Made by a program: the position numbers and the translations under genes
Assembly (NCBI GenBank): GCA_903842455.1
Contig: CAIMLX010000271.1
Location: 1 to 33,548, forward strand
Length of the DNA: 33,548 nucleotides
From: an uncultured Hyphomicrobiales bacterium
Lineage (GTDB): Bacteria > Pseudomonadota > Alphaproteobacteria > Rhizobiales > Devosiaceae
Direction of reading: 5' to 3'
Notes under the pieces: generated by a model
Databases searched by the model: none
What the model saw: the letters and a program-made list of their open reading frames with translations, nothing else
Told to the model about the DNA's origin: nothing
Shown: one piece after another, positions 1 through 7,704 of the stretch
Position numbering within the stretch: position 1 is the stretch's first letter
Layout: the number at the start of each line of letters is the position of its first letter

Positions 1-86
1 GCAAGATTGGCAGATTCGCAGGGCTCCCACCTTGAAATCAGGACATCGCGATCCGGACGGCTTCCGAAACGTCCTTAAAATGAAGT

Positions 87-101
87 GAACAAAACATGAA
101 C
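87..101. promoter_or_regulatory. LexA (SOS) box, GAAC-N7-GAAC
   Basis: Two GAAC tetramers at 87-90 and 98-101 are separated by exactly seven bases, which is the direct-repeat operator known for alphaproteobacterial LexA (GTTC-N7-GTTC on the other strand). A TATACT hexamer at 103-108 follows immediately and could be a rightward -10, but the -35 at the right distance is poor. The direct repeat has no strict polarity, so the controlled gene could equally be a leftward gene beyond base 1. No recognisable SOS gene starts to the right. Confidence 0.6.
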
Positions 102-115
102 CTATACTTCTTTAT

Positions 116-126
116 ATGGCGGAAGC
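116..126 (+). repeat. 11-bp direct repeat, copy 1 (ATGGCGGAAGC)
   Basis: The 11-mer ATGGCGGAAGC at 116-126 recurs exactly at 227-237. The second copy begins the surviving part of a truncated DUF3828-like gene, and the AT-richer stretch lies between the copies. The repeat could mark a short-homology recombination junction or be chance. Each copy opens a reading frame; this one stops after 13 codons. Confidence 0.35.
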
Positions 127-172
127 CAAAACCGCCCCGCCCTATGCAAGCGGATGACAAAAGGTGGAAATC

Positions 173-217
173 ATGGGGGGAATGATTATTGAAAATTCAG
201 CATATTCAATGGTTTAA
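173..217 (+). CDS. possible 14-codon leader ORF with strong SD
   Basis: ATG at 173 is preceded by AAAAGGTGG (159-167) at good spacing and reads MGGMIIENSAYSMV before TAA, with a second stop TAG directly after. It is in the same frame as the truncated DUF3828-like ORF at 227. It may be a genuine mini-ORF, or the start of a gene whose body was lost. No homology can be judged at this length. Confidence 0.2.
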   Translation: MGGMIIENSAYSMV

Positions 218-226
218 TAGGCATCA

Positions 227-508
227 ATGGCGGAAGCGCAGGAAGCCGGCGGCGAGATCGGCCGCATCGATTTCGATCCGTTCATCAACGGGCAGGACTA
301 CGATGTCAGCAAGGTCGAGGTGGGTGAACCCGCCTACGCCGCCGGCAAGGCCCTGGTCCGTGTCAACGTCGTCAATTTCGGCCAGCCCGACGAGTTCGGA
401 GTGCTGCTGGTGAAGGAGGCCGACGGCTGGAAGATCGACGACGTGTGGAACGACGACGCCGAGTACAGCTACGACCTGCTCGACATCCTGCAGGCGCCCC
501 TGCCTTGA
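227..508 (+). pseudogene. N-terminally truncated DUF3828-like protein (remnant)
   Basis: The frame encodes 93 residues that align with the second half of the neighbouring 163-residue protein at 583: both carry a GFDPF or DFDPF block followed by an acidic G (FDPFI-N/E-G), a conserved central strand region, and a DGWK-D/V-DD block near the C-terminus. The first ATG falls inside the conserved domain, so the signal peptide and first helices (about 70 residues) are missing. Upstream in frame are TAA and TAG, and base composition turns AT-rich. I read it as a remnant of a tandem duplicate. A genuine short cytosolic protein is the less likely alternative, since the family is normally exported. Confidence 0.6.
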
Positions 509-582
509 TTGTGGCGCCGCGCCGCCTATCTTCGGCCCCGGGGCCCCGCTAGAGGGGGACAAACAGCAGGACCGGGCGGCAC

Positions 583-1074
583 ATGCGTCAACTCATCATT
601 GCCCTACTTCTCGCGCTCGGCCTCGCCGGCGCAGCTCAGGCCTACGACGATCCGAAGGCGTTGCTCGAGGCGATCTACGCGCCGTACAAGGCCGGCCAGA
701 CGCCGGGTGATCACGAGCAGTACTATTCGGCCCGGCTCAAGGGCCTCTATGCCGCCAACCTCGAGCGCAAAGCCGTCGACGGCAGGACCGGCAACGAGGT
801 CGATCCGAACGCGCCCGAGCTCGTCGGCTTCGATCCCTTCATCGAGGGCGATCACGCGCTGCTGCTCGACCTCATGATCGGCACGCCGGTGGTGCAGGGC
901 GACCGGGCGCTGAGCACGGTCACCTTCCACAATTTCGACCACACCAGCCTCCTCGCCATCACCATGAAGCGCGAGCAGGACGGCTGGAAGGTCGACGATA
1001 TCGCCTCGATGGGCAGCGACGAGAACTGGCTGCTCAGCTGGCTGCTGCAGTACGACCCGTTCGGGGTGAACTGA
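583..1074 (+). CDS. secreted DUF3828-like protein
   Basis: This 163-residue protein begins with a clear Sec signal peptide (MRQLIIALLLALGLAGAAQA, cleavage likely after residue 20), so the mature part is periplasmic. The mature domain resembles the DUF3828 type: an N-terminal helical segment starting with a DDPKALLEAIYAPY-like block, a GFDPFIEGD loop near residue 87, and a DGWKVDDI block near residue 134. The fold group is NTF2-like in my recollection and no enzymatic function is established. It sits 74 bp after its truncated paralog and is probably monocistronic. Identification is by pattern recognition only. Confidence 0.7.
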   Translation: MRQLIIALLLALGLAGAAQAYDDPKALLEAIYAPYKAGQTPGDHEQYYSARLKGLYAANLERKAVDGRTGNEVDPNAPELVGFDPFIEGDHALLLDLMIGTPVVQGDRALSTVTFHNFDHTSLLAITMKREQDGWKVDDIASMGSDENWLLSWLLQYDPFGVN

Positions 1075-1115
1075 GGGGCGGGGGCCTTGTTTCGACGCGC
1101 GGCCGACTGGGGCCA

Positions 1116-1202
1116 ATGCAGTACCCCCTCTCCTCAGTTTCGCTAGGGCGCAAGCGCCCAAGCTTCGCTATCCTCCCCCGCCAAGGGGGAGGAGGCGATG
1201 TG
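1116..1202. repeat. palindromic intergenic element
   Basis: This stretch between convergent genes holds two inverted repeats. GGGCGC-AA-GCGCCC occupies 1146-1159, and a 9-bp stem with a GCCAA loop (arms 1171-1179 and 1185-1193) follows. The motif TTCGCTA occurs twice, once on each side of the first palindrome. C- and G-runs of this type are typical of dispersed intergenic elements in Hyphomicrobiales; only one copy is visible here. It may also serve as a bidirectional terminator for the DUF3828-like gene and aminopeptidase gene. Confidence 0.45.
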
Positions 1203-1217
1203 GGGTAGGTGTCGCCT

Positions 1218-3044
1218 CTAGATTGCCGCCGTGGCCTGGCGGAGCCAGTCCTTGACGCCGCCTGAAACGAGCGGGCCGATCTCGTGCCAGACGCGGGCGT
1301 GGTAGGCGTTGAGCCAGTCGCGCTCGGCGTCGGTCAGCAGGTCGAGGGCGATCAGTCGCGTCTCGATCGGGGCGAGGGTGAGCGTTTCGAACTCCATGAA
1401 GCCGTTGCCGACCGGGCTTTCGATCACATGGATCAGGTTCTCGGTGCGGATGCCGAAAGCGCCCGCCTTGTAGAAGCCGGGCTCGTTGGAGAGGATCATT
1501 CCCGGTTCGAACGGCACCGTGTATCGCGGTGAAATCCCGATCGGACCTTCGTGGACCGACAGGAAGGCACCGACGCCGTGGCCGGTGCCGTGGTTGTAGG
1601 TGACGCCGTCGGCCCACAGGAACTGCCGGGCCAGCACGTCGATCTGCGCACCGCTGGTGCCGCGCGGGAACCGCACGGTCGAGATGGCGATCATGCCCTT
1701 CAGCACCCGGGTGTAGCGGTCGCGCTCTTCCGCCGTCGCCGAGCCGGTGAACAGGGTGCGGGTGATGTCCGTGGTCCCCATCAGGTACTGAGCGCCCGAA
1801 TCGACCAGCATCAGTTCGCCGGGAATGAGCTTGCGGTTGGTCCCCTCGTCGACGCGGTAGTGGACGATGGCGCCGTTCGGGCCGGAGCCGGAGATGGTCT
1901 CGAAGCTGATGTCGACGAGGTTGGGGTCCTCGCGGCGGAAGCTCTCGAGCGCCGCCACGATGCCGATCTCGTCGAGCCCGCCCTTCGGCGCCGCCTCGTC
2001 GAACCAGCTGAGGAACCTGGCCATGGCCGCGCCATCGAGGCGGTGCGCCTCGCGCATGCCGGCCAGTTCGGCGTCGTTCTTCTTCGCCTTGGGCAGCAGC
2101 GTGGGGTCACGATGTTCGAGCAGCGTTGCCTCGCTCACCGAGCGGATGGCGTTGGCGATCGCCTCGGGCACGGTGGCCGGATCGATCATCACGCGCTTGT
2201 CGCCGGCGCCCAGCCGCCGGAGCGCCGCCACCATGGTGGAAACGTCCGCGACTTCGGCCACGCCCCGCAGCCCGTCGATGATTTCGGGGCCGATCTTGTT
2301 GGTGTTCAGGTAGATCGTCGGCAGGCCTTCGCGCGGCACCAGCGCGAAGCACAGCACAACAGGCACGTTGGGCACGTCGCGGCCGCGCATGTTGAACAGC
2401 CAGTTGATCGATTCCGGCACGGTCAGCACCACCGCGTCGGCCTTCTCGGCGGCGAGGGTGGTGCGCAGTTCTGCCAGCTTGTCCTCGACCTTCCTGCCCG
2501 CGCGGTTGTGGCCGAGGAACTCGACCGGGGCATTGGGAGGGGCAGGGCGATCGGCCCAGATCGCATCGACGAGGTTGCCGGTTGCCACCAGCATCGCCTT
2601 GCCGGCGAGCTTCTGACCGAGGTCGGCGATTTCGGCGGGCGAGTGCAGCCAGGGATCATAGCCCAGCTTGCCGCCGGCCGGGATGAAGTCGGCGATCTGT
2701 GCCGGCATGCCGCCCTGGGCCGCTTCGATTACCGTCACGTGCGCCGTGTCGGTCTGGGCCGGGGCCTGCAGGGTGTAGCGGCTGTCGATGAACAATCCGG
2801 CCCGCTCCGGCCCCACCACCGCAAGACCCGCAGAGCCGATGAAGCTGGTGATGTAGCCCAGCCGCGCCTCGCTCGCCGGCACCGATTCGCCGCGATGCGC
2901 GTCGGTGCGCGGCACGAGGAAGCCGTCGAGCCCGGCCTCGGCGATCTTCGCCCGCAGCGCCTCGAGGCGCGGTGCGACGGTCGTCTTGTCGGTCTTGACG
3001 TCGAAGCTCTGGTAGATCGGCGGGGAGAAGCTCGTTTCGGCCAT
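1218..3044 (-). CDS. pepP: Xaa-Pro aminopeptidase (aminopeptidase P, M24B)
   Basis: This 608-residue metallopeptidase removes the N-terminal residue when proline is second. The long form has two creatinase-like N-terminal domains (about 25-310) followed by the M24 pita-bread catalytic domain and a short C-terminal cap. The five metal ligands are visible: D415 (VDSGAQY), D426 (TTDITRT), H489 (GTGHGVG), E521 (NEPGFY) and E535 (RTENL). I start at the ATG at 3044 (MAETSF) with GAAGAGAC upstream. An in-frame extension to 3107 lacks an RBS and looks non-coding. The dimetal centre is complete, so it should be active in the cytoplasm. It is monocistronic and convergent with the DUF3828-like gene. Confidence 0.92.
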   Translation of the reverse strand: MAETSFSPPIYQSFDVKTDKTTVAPRLEALRAKIAEAGLDGFLVPRTDAHRGESVPASEARLGYITSFIGSAGLAVVGPERAGLFIDSRYTLQAPAQTDTAHVTVIEAAQGGMPAQIADFIPAGGKLGYDPWLHSPAEIADLGQKLAGKAMLVATGNLVDAIWADRPAPPNAPVEFLGHNRAGRKVEDKLAELRTTLAAEKADAVVLTVPESINWLFNMRGRDVPNVPVVLCFALVPREGLPTIYLNTNKIGPEIIDGLRGVAEVADVSTMVAALRRLGAGDKRVMIDPATVPEAIANAIRSVSEATLLEHRDPTLLPKAKKNDAELAGMREAHRLDGAAMARFLSWFDEAAPKGGLDEIGIVAALESFRREDPNLVDISFETISGSGPNGAIVHYRVDEGTNRKLIPGELMLVDSGAQYLMGTTDITRTLFTGSATAEERDRYTRVLKGMIAISTVRFPRGTSGAQIDVLARQFLWADGVTYNHGTGHGVGAFLSVHEGPIGISPRYTVPFEPGMILSNEPGFYKAGAFGIRTENLIHVIESPVGNGFMEFETLTLAPIETRLIALDLLTDAERDWLNAYHARVWHEIGPLVSGGVKDWLRQATAAI

Positions 3045-3287
3045 GGCAATGTCTCTTCGAAAGGTGCCGGACCCTAGCAGATCGTCCGCAACGGGCCACT
3101 CCTCCATTCATCGGCGGTTCACGGGACGCCGCCCATCTGAGGCTTCGTCGGCGGACGCGATTCACCGTCCGTTAAGCGGCCCTGCGCACTCGGCATGGCT
3201 GCCTTTCGGAACAAGGACTTATCGGCGAGCCGCCGGCGCACTATCTACAGGCCGTTGCAGGAGCCACCCGACTCGAAGAGAATTGAA

Positions 3288-3422
3288 ATGCCCGAGACCA
3301 AGAACGATTTCCGCATGGCGCTGAGCAGCGTGGTTGAAGCGCGAGGCCGCGAGGCTACCCGCAGCGTCGGTCGTGCCCGCGAGCACCTGCTGCTCGGCAG
3401 CATCACCAAGCGCCCGAACTGA
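3288..3422 (+). CDS. small hypothetical protein (44 aa)
   Basis: ATG at 3288 follows GAAGAGAA at a usual distance and opens a 44-residue basic ORF (MPETKNDFRMALSS..., ending ITKRPN). The frame is open further upstream to 3195, but that part lies in the non-coding divergent region and lacks an RBS. A good intrinsic terminator follows 49 bp after the stop, which supports a real transcript. The protein is Arg-rich and predicted helical, with no signal peptide. I do not recognise a family. Confidence 0.45.
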   Translation: MPETKNDFRMALSSVVEARGREATRSVGRAREHLLLGSITKRPN

Positions 3423-3471
3423 GCCTGTCGGCGCGTCGCGCCGAACAAGCTGCAGAAGCGACGACATGCAT

Positions 3472-3500
3472 CCCCGGACCGCAAGGCCGGGGATTTTGCT
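3472..3500 (+). terminator. Rho-independent terminator
   Basis: CCCCGG-A-CC pairs with GG-CCGGGG across a GCAA tetraloop (3481-3484), leaving one bulged A, and is followed by ATTTTGCTTTT. It lies 49 bp after the 44-residue ORF and just beyond the stop of convergent prmA. The T-run is on the plus strand only. Confidence 0.75.
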
Positions 3501-3521
3501 TTTCGGGCGGGGCGGTGCGCC

Positions 3522-4391
3522 TCAGCCCCGCTCCATCACCAGCGTGACCCATTCCTTCTTGGTGATCTTCTGCTTGAGCACGATCCCCATGCGGGAGTAG
3601 GCGGCAATGACCCGCGGCGCCTGGTGGACCAGGATACCCGAGAGGATCACCACGCAGCCGGGTTCGGCGATCTTGCGCATCGCCGGAGCAAGTGCCGTCA
3701 GCGGGGCAGCGAGGATGTTGGCCACGATCAGGTCGTACGGCGCGGAGGTCGCGATGTGCCGGTGGTCGAGACCGGTCGCTTCGATGGCGATCACCTGGCG
3801 GCCGACGCCGTTGTCGCGGGCATTCCCCACTGTGGTCGACACGGCGATGGGGTCGATGTCGGTGGCCAGCACCGGCAGGTGGGTGCGCTTGGCGAGCGCA
3901 ATGGCCAGCACACCCGTGCCCGTACCTACATCGAGCATCGAGTGGAAGCGGCGGCGCTTCAGCACGCGGTCGATGGCTTCGAGGCAGCCGGTGGTGGTTT
4001 CGTGGTGCCCGGTGCCGAAGGCCTCGGCCGCATCGATGCGAATCGCCGTCAGGCCGGATGGCGGGGGAGCTTCCTCGTGGCTGCCATGCACGTAGAAACC
4101 GCCGGCGATCACCGGCTGCAGCCCTTCGAGCGATTTCGCCACCCAGTTGACGTCCGGGTCGATCGCCTCGACGGCAAAGCTCACGCGGCCGCCCAGCACC
4201 TCGCGCGCCAGCGCATCGAACGCCTCGACGTTGGGTTCGCTGTCGCAGGTCGCCTCGAACACCCACTCGCCGGTTTCTTCGTTCTCGTGCGCCGAGGCAG
4301 TGATGGCGAGGTCGTCGGCGGCCATCACGGCATCGACCAGTGCATAGGCCTGGTCCTTGGTGAGCGGCACGGAAAGCTGCGAAAGCGTCAT
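3522..4391 (-). CDS. prmA: ribosomal protein L11 methyltransferase
   Basis: This 289-residue protein is the SAM-dependent enzyme that methylates lysines and the N-terminus of ribosomal protein L11. The N-terminal ~120 residues form the substrate-recognition domain. The catalytic Rossmann domain has a FGTGHHETT block near 125, SAM motif I LDVGTGTG at 153-160, an acidic residue in ATDIDP after strand 2, and a NILAAPL motif IV. Length matches the family. It is monocistronic, transcribed toward the 44-residue ORF, and separated by about 65 bp from the EEP-family gene upstream. Confidence 0.93.
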   Translation of the reverse strand: MTLSQLSVPLTKDQAYALVDAVMAADDLAITASAHENEETGEWVFEATCDSEPNVEAFDALAREVLGGRVSFAVEAIDPDVNWVAKSLEGLQPVIAGGFYVHGSHEEAPPPSGLTAIRIDAAEAFGTGHHETTTGCLEAIDRVLKRRRFHSMLDVGTGTGVLAIALAKRTHLPVLATDIDPIAVSTTVGNARDNGVGRQVIAIEATGLDHRHIATSAPYDLIVANILAAPLTALAPAMRKIAEPGCVVILSGILVHQAPRVIAAYSRMGIVLKQKITKKEWVTLVMERG

Positions 4392-4458
4392 GAGGTCATC
4401 CTTTGACGCCCTTCATGCGCGAGCTTGGCCGGAAGTCAATGCCCGCCGCTCCGCAGCG

Positions 4459-5172
4459 TTAAGCCGGGGCCGCGGCGCGCGACAATTCCAGCGTGGCCCA
4501 CACCGGCAGGTGGTCCGAGCCGTTGCGCGCCAGCGCCGAGTGATGCACCCCCGTCGCCTCCATCCGGAAGTCGCGGCTGGTAATGATGCGATCGAGCTTC
4601 AGCATCGGGGCGCGGGAGTGAAAGCTCGGCCCGGGCGCGATGACGTTGTGGTGGATGGCGAACTGGGCGAGGCAGCCGCCATTCTCGCTCCACTGGTTGA
4701 GATCGCCCATGATCACCGTGGGCATCCTGCCCTGGAGCTTTTCGAGGTGCGCCACTACCGCCTGCGCCTGCTTCACCCGGTAGCCGCCAGTCAGCCCCAG
4801 GTGCATGCCGACCACGCGGATGGTCCCGTCCGGCAGTTCGACATCGGCCATCACGGCGCCGCGCGGCTCGAAGGCCGGCAGGTCGATACGCTGCTGGCCG
4901 ACGATGGTGGCTGTCTTCCTGACCAGCAGCACATTGCCATGCCAGCCGAGGCTCTCCTGCCGGATGCCGAAGCGGACGGGCATGTAGCGCGTATGGTCAA
5001 TGATCAGCCCGGGGTCGATCGTCGTGACGCGCTCGCCGAAGCGACGGTCCACCTCCTGCAGCGCGATGATATCGGCGTCGAGCTCCTCGAGGATCTTGAG
5101 GATGCGGTCGGGAGAGCGCCGGCGATCGGTGCCGAGCGATTTGCGGATATTGTAGGAAGCGACTTTGATCAT
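4459..5172 (-). CDS. endonuclease/exonuclease/phosphatase family hydrolase
   Basis: The 237-residue protein has the EEP (DNase I-like) fold signature: an N-terminal SYNIRK block, the metal-binding glutamate in ALQEVD near 40, a HLGLTGG block, GDLNQW, and the terminal GSDHLPV catalytic histidine block. There is no signal peptide or membrane segment. It starts 5 bp after the stop of the phospholipase D-superfamily gene, so the two are almost certainly cotranscribed. EEP proteins next to cardiolipin synthase-like genes are common in proteobacteria and may act on phospholipid headgroups or nucleic acid; the substrate cannot be assigned from sequence. Confidence 0.85.
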   Translation of the reverse strand: MIKVASYNIRKSLGTDRRRSPDRILKILEELDADIIALQEVDRRFGERVTTIDPGLIIDHTRYMPVRFGIRQESLGWHGNVLLVRKTATIVGQQRIDLPAFEPRGAVMADVELPDGTIRVVGMHLGLTGGYRVKQAQAVVAHLEKLQGRMPTVIMGDLNQWSENGGCLAQFAIHHNVIAPGPSFHSRAPMLKLDRIITSRDFRMEATGVHHSALARNGSDHLPVWATLELSRAAAPA

Positions 5173-5177
5173 GGCCT

Positions 5178-6617
5178 TCAGAGGATTGGCGAGAGGAGCT
5201 TGGCCGCCTGTTCGGTGAAACGTCGCAGGGCACCGCGCCGTTGCACCTCATCGCGCGTCACTTCGCGGCAATCGACGAAATCGTGCAGCAGCATCCGCTC
5301 CACATCTGCCACAACCTTGGAGTCAGGCATCCACACCGTCATCTCGAAATTGATGGCGAAGCTGCGGTTGTCGAAGTTCACGCTGCCAACGCTGGCCATC
5401 CTGTCATCCATCAGCAGCACCTTCTGGTGCAGGAAGCCGCGATGATAACGGTAAACGCTGATGCCGTGCTGCACCATGGCGTCGGCGTGGGCATTGCCGG
5501 CGAGCCAGACCAGCAGGTGATCGGGCTTTTCGGGCAACATGATCCGCACATCGACCCCACGCAGGTGCGCCGCATAGAGCGCTGTCCGCATGTCGGTGTC
5601 GGGCACGAAATACGGACTCACCACCCACAGCCGCTGCCGCGATTGCGCGATGACATCGGAGAACGCGATGGCGCAGGCCTCGAAGCGATCCGCCGGGCCG
5701 GTCGCCATCAGCAGGGCGGGGGTGGTGCCCGGCTCCTCGATGGGAGATGGCCGCTCCACCTTCAGCACCTCGCCGGTGGCCCAGAGCCAATCCTCCTGGA
5801 AGATCAGCGACAGCGAGGACACGGCGGGTCCCTCGAGCCTCAGGTGGGTATCACGCCAGTGGCCGAACTTGGGGTCCTGCCCGAGGTATTCGACGCCGAC
5901 ATTGAGGCCGCCGGTCCAGCCGATCCGGCCGTCCACGACGACGTTCTTGCGATGGTTGCGCCAGTTGATGCGCATCGGCCCGAAGATGCGGAGGAAGCGG
6001 TGCCGGTGGTTGAAGCCGAAGATCTGGATGCCCTCGGCGCGCAGCCGGTCCTTGTAGTCCTCCGACAGCCCGCCGCTGCCGACATCGTCGTAGAGCACGT
6101 GCACCGCGACACCCGCCCGCGCTCGCTCCATCAGCACTGCCGCCAGCCGCTGGCCGAGCGTGTCGTGGCGAATGATGTAGAACTGCACGAACACGTAGTG
6201 CTGCGCGGTGGCGATCCCCTCGAAGATCGACTCGAACGTGGCATCGCCGTCGATCAGCAGTTCGGCCTTGTTGCCTGCGGTGAACGGCATGCCGGCAGCC
6301 CGCAGCTGCACCGGCCAGTCCTTGCCCGTGTCGCGGTCAATCACTGCGAGTTCCTCGGAGCGGATCAGCCGGCTGCCGCGCACTTCCATGCGCGTCTTGG
6401 CGTAGCTGTCAAAGTGCTTCCAGCCGAACACGATGTAGATGAAGGCCGTCGGGAAGGGCAGGAAAGCCAGCGCTACGAGCCAGGCGATGGAGCCCTGGCT
6501 GGTGCGGCTGGCCAGCACCTCGCGCACCGCGCAAACAGCCGCAATCACGTAGTTCGCGAACAGGAACGTCGCGATCAGCGGGATGTTCTCGATGATGGTG
6601 AGCAAAGTCTCGCGCAT
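5178..6617 (-). CDS. cls: cardiolipin synthase-like phospholipase D protein
   Basis: This 479-residue inner-membrane protein has two N-terminal transmembrane segments (about 10-32 and 43-65) followed by two phospholipase D domains. Both HxK(x)4D motifs are intact: H222-K224-D229 (HRKNVVVD) and H397-K399-D404 (HQKVLLMD). A typical family member condenses two phosphatidylglycerols, or PG with PE, to cardiolipin. I start at the ATG at 6617 (MRETLL), because upstream codons to 6674 have no membrane character. It forms an operon with the downstream EEP-family gene. Gene symbol by family; clsA versus clsB type not resolved. Confidence 0.88.
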   Translation of the reverse strand: MRETLLTIIENIPLIATFLFANYVIAAVCAVREVLASRTSQGSIAWLVALAFLPFPTAFIYIVFGWKHFDSYAKTRMEVRGSRLIRSEELAVIDRDTGKDWPVQLRAAGMPFTAGNKAELLIDGDATFESIFEGIATAQHYVFVQFYIIRHDTLGQRLAAVLMERARAGVAVHVLYDDVGSGGLSEDYKDRLRAEGIQIFGFNHRHRFLRIFGPMRINWRNHRKNVVVDGRIGWTGGLNVGVEYLGQDPKFGHWRDTHLRLEGPAVSSLSLIFQEDWLWATGEVLKVERPSPIEEPGTTPALLMATGPADRFEACAIAFSDVIAQSRQRLWVVSPYFVPDTDMRTALYAAHLRGVDVRIMLPEKPDHLLVWLAGNAHADAMVQHGISVYRYHRGFLHQKVLLMDDRMASVGSVNFDNRSFAINFEMTVWMPDSKVVADVERMLLHDFVDCREVTRDEVQRRGALRRFTEQAAKLLSPIL

Positions 6618-6756
6618 AGGGCCTGACGCTAGCCTAGTGGCGCAGCAATTCCCAGCCAGCCACCGGCGTTCCATCCGCCCATAGAAGTGTTGCGCTTGCC
6701 GTCGAACGCTAGGACACTAGCGATCTGCCCCCGCGCCCCCGCCGAAAGAGCCGCCC

Positions 6757-7704
6757 GTGTCGATGCCACTGCCTATGCCCCGTCAGAATGCCATGACGGG
6801 CATATCCTTCAAGCTGGCCTCGGTCTGCGTGTTTCTCGCCATGGCGACGCTGCTCAAGGCCTCCGAAGGCGTTCCGTCCGGACAGCTGGTGTTCTTCCGG
6901 TCGTTCTTTGCCATCGTGCCGATCCTCGTCTACCTGATCTACCGGCGCGAGCTGATCGTCGGCTTCCAGACCAAGCATCCGCTCGGCCACCTGTGGCGCG
7001 GCCTGGTCGGCACCGGCGGCATGATGACCGGGTTTTTCGCGCTCACCCAGTTGCCGCTGCCCGAAACCATCGCCATCCAGTATGCGACGCCGCTGCTGAT
7101 CGTGGTGCTGAGCGCGGTGTTCTACCACGAGCAGGTGCGGCTCTATCGCTGGAGCGCGGTGCTGGTGGGGCTCGTCGGCGTCATCATCATCATGTGGCCG
7201 CGGCTGACGGTGTTCTCGGGCGGCCTCGACAACATGAGCGGCGCGACGCTCGGCGCCATCGTCGCGCTGATCTCGTGCTTCTTTGCCGCCACCGCCATGG
7301 TGCTGGTGCGCCGCCTGGTCGAGACCGAGCGCAGCGCCACCATCGTGCTCTACTTTTCGATCACCTCGTCGATCTTCGGCCTCTGCACGCTGCCGCTCGG
7401 CTGGGTGATGCCGACGCCCGAGCAGTTCGCCATGCTGATCGGCGCGGGCATTTTTGGCGGCATCGCGCAGATCCTGCTCACCGAATCCTACCGCCACGCC
7501 GACATGAGCGTCGTCGCCCCGTTCGAATACGCCTCGCTGATCCTGTCGATCGCGGTCGGCTACTTCCTGTTTCGCGATATCCCGACGGTCGAGATGCTGA
7601 TCGGCGGCGTCATCGTGGTCGGCTCAGGCCTGTTCATCATCTTCCGCGAGCACCGGCTGGGGCTGGAACGGCGGAAGGCCAGCGAGGTCAGCCCGCCGAC
7701 GTGA
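6757..7704 (+). CDS. EamA-family (DMT superfamily) transporter
   Basis: The 315-residue protein is an integral membrane protein with about ten hydrophobic helices arranged as two EamA repeats, each starting with a pattern like SEGVPSGQLVFFRSFFA or GATLGAIVALISCFFAATAM. The short cytoplasmic N-terminus and length fit RhaT/EamA drug-metabolite transporters. The GTG at 6757 is preceded by GAAAGAG at 6 bp; later ATGs at 6763 or 6793 are possible. The substrate cannot be predicted. Its last 17 bp overlap the convergent helicase gene. Confidence 0.85.
   Translation: MSMPLPMPRQNAMTGISFKLASVCVFLAMATLLKASEGVPSGQLVFFRSFFAIVPILVYLIYRRELIVGFQTKHPLGHLWRGLVGTGGMMTGFFALTQLPLPETIAIQYATPLLIVVLSAVFYHEQVRLYRWSAVLVGLVGVIIIMWPRLTVFSGGLDNMSGATLGAIVALISCFFAATAMVLVRRLVETERSATIVLYFSITSSIFGLCTLPLGWVMPTPEQFAMLIGAGIFGGIAQILLTESYRHADMSVVAPFEYASLILSIAVGYFLFRDIPTVEMLIGGVIVVGSGLFIIFREHRLGLERRKASEVSPPT

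Noticed and set aside
1-86. possible minus-strand gene start at the left edge (GTG near 30)
   Set aside because: Too little sequence and an SD that abuts the codon; the real start, if any, is outside the window.
116-157. 13-codon ORF beginning ATGGCGGAAGC
   Set aside because: No SD upstream; kept only as one half of the 11-bp direct repeat.
1551-3077. 508-residue antisense open frame over pepP
   Set aside because: His/Arg/Gly-rich antisense shadow; pepP has intact catalytic motifs on the other strand.
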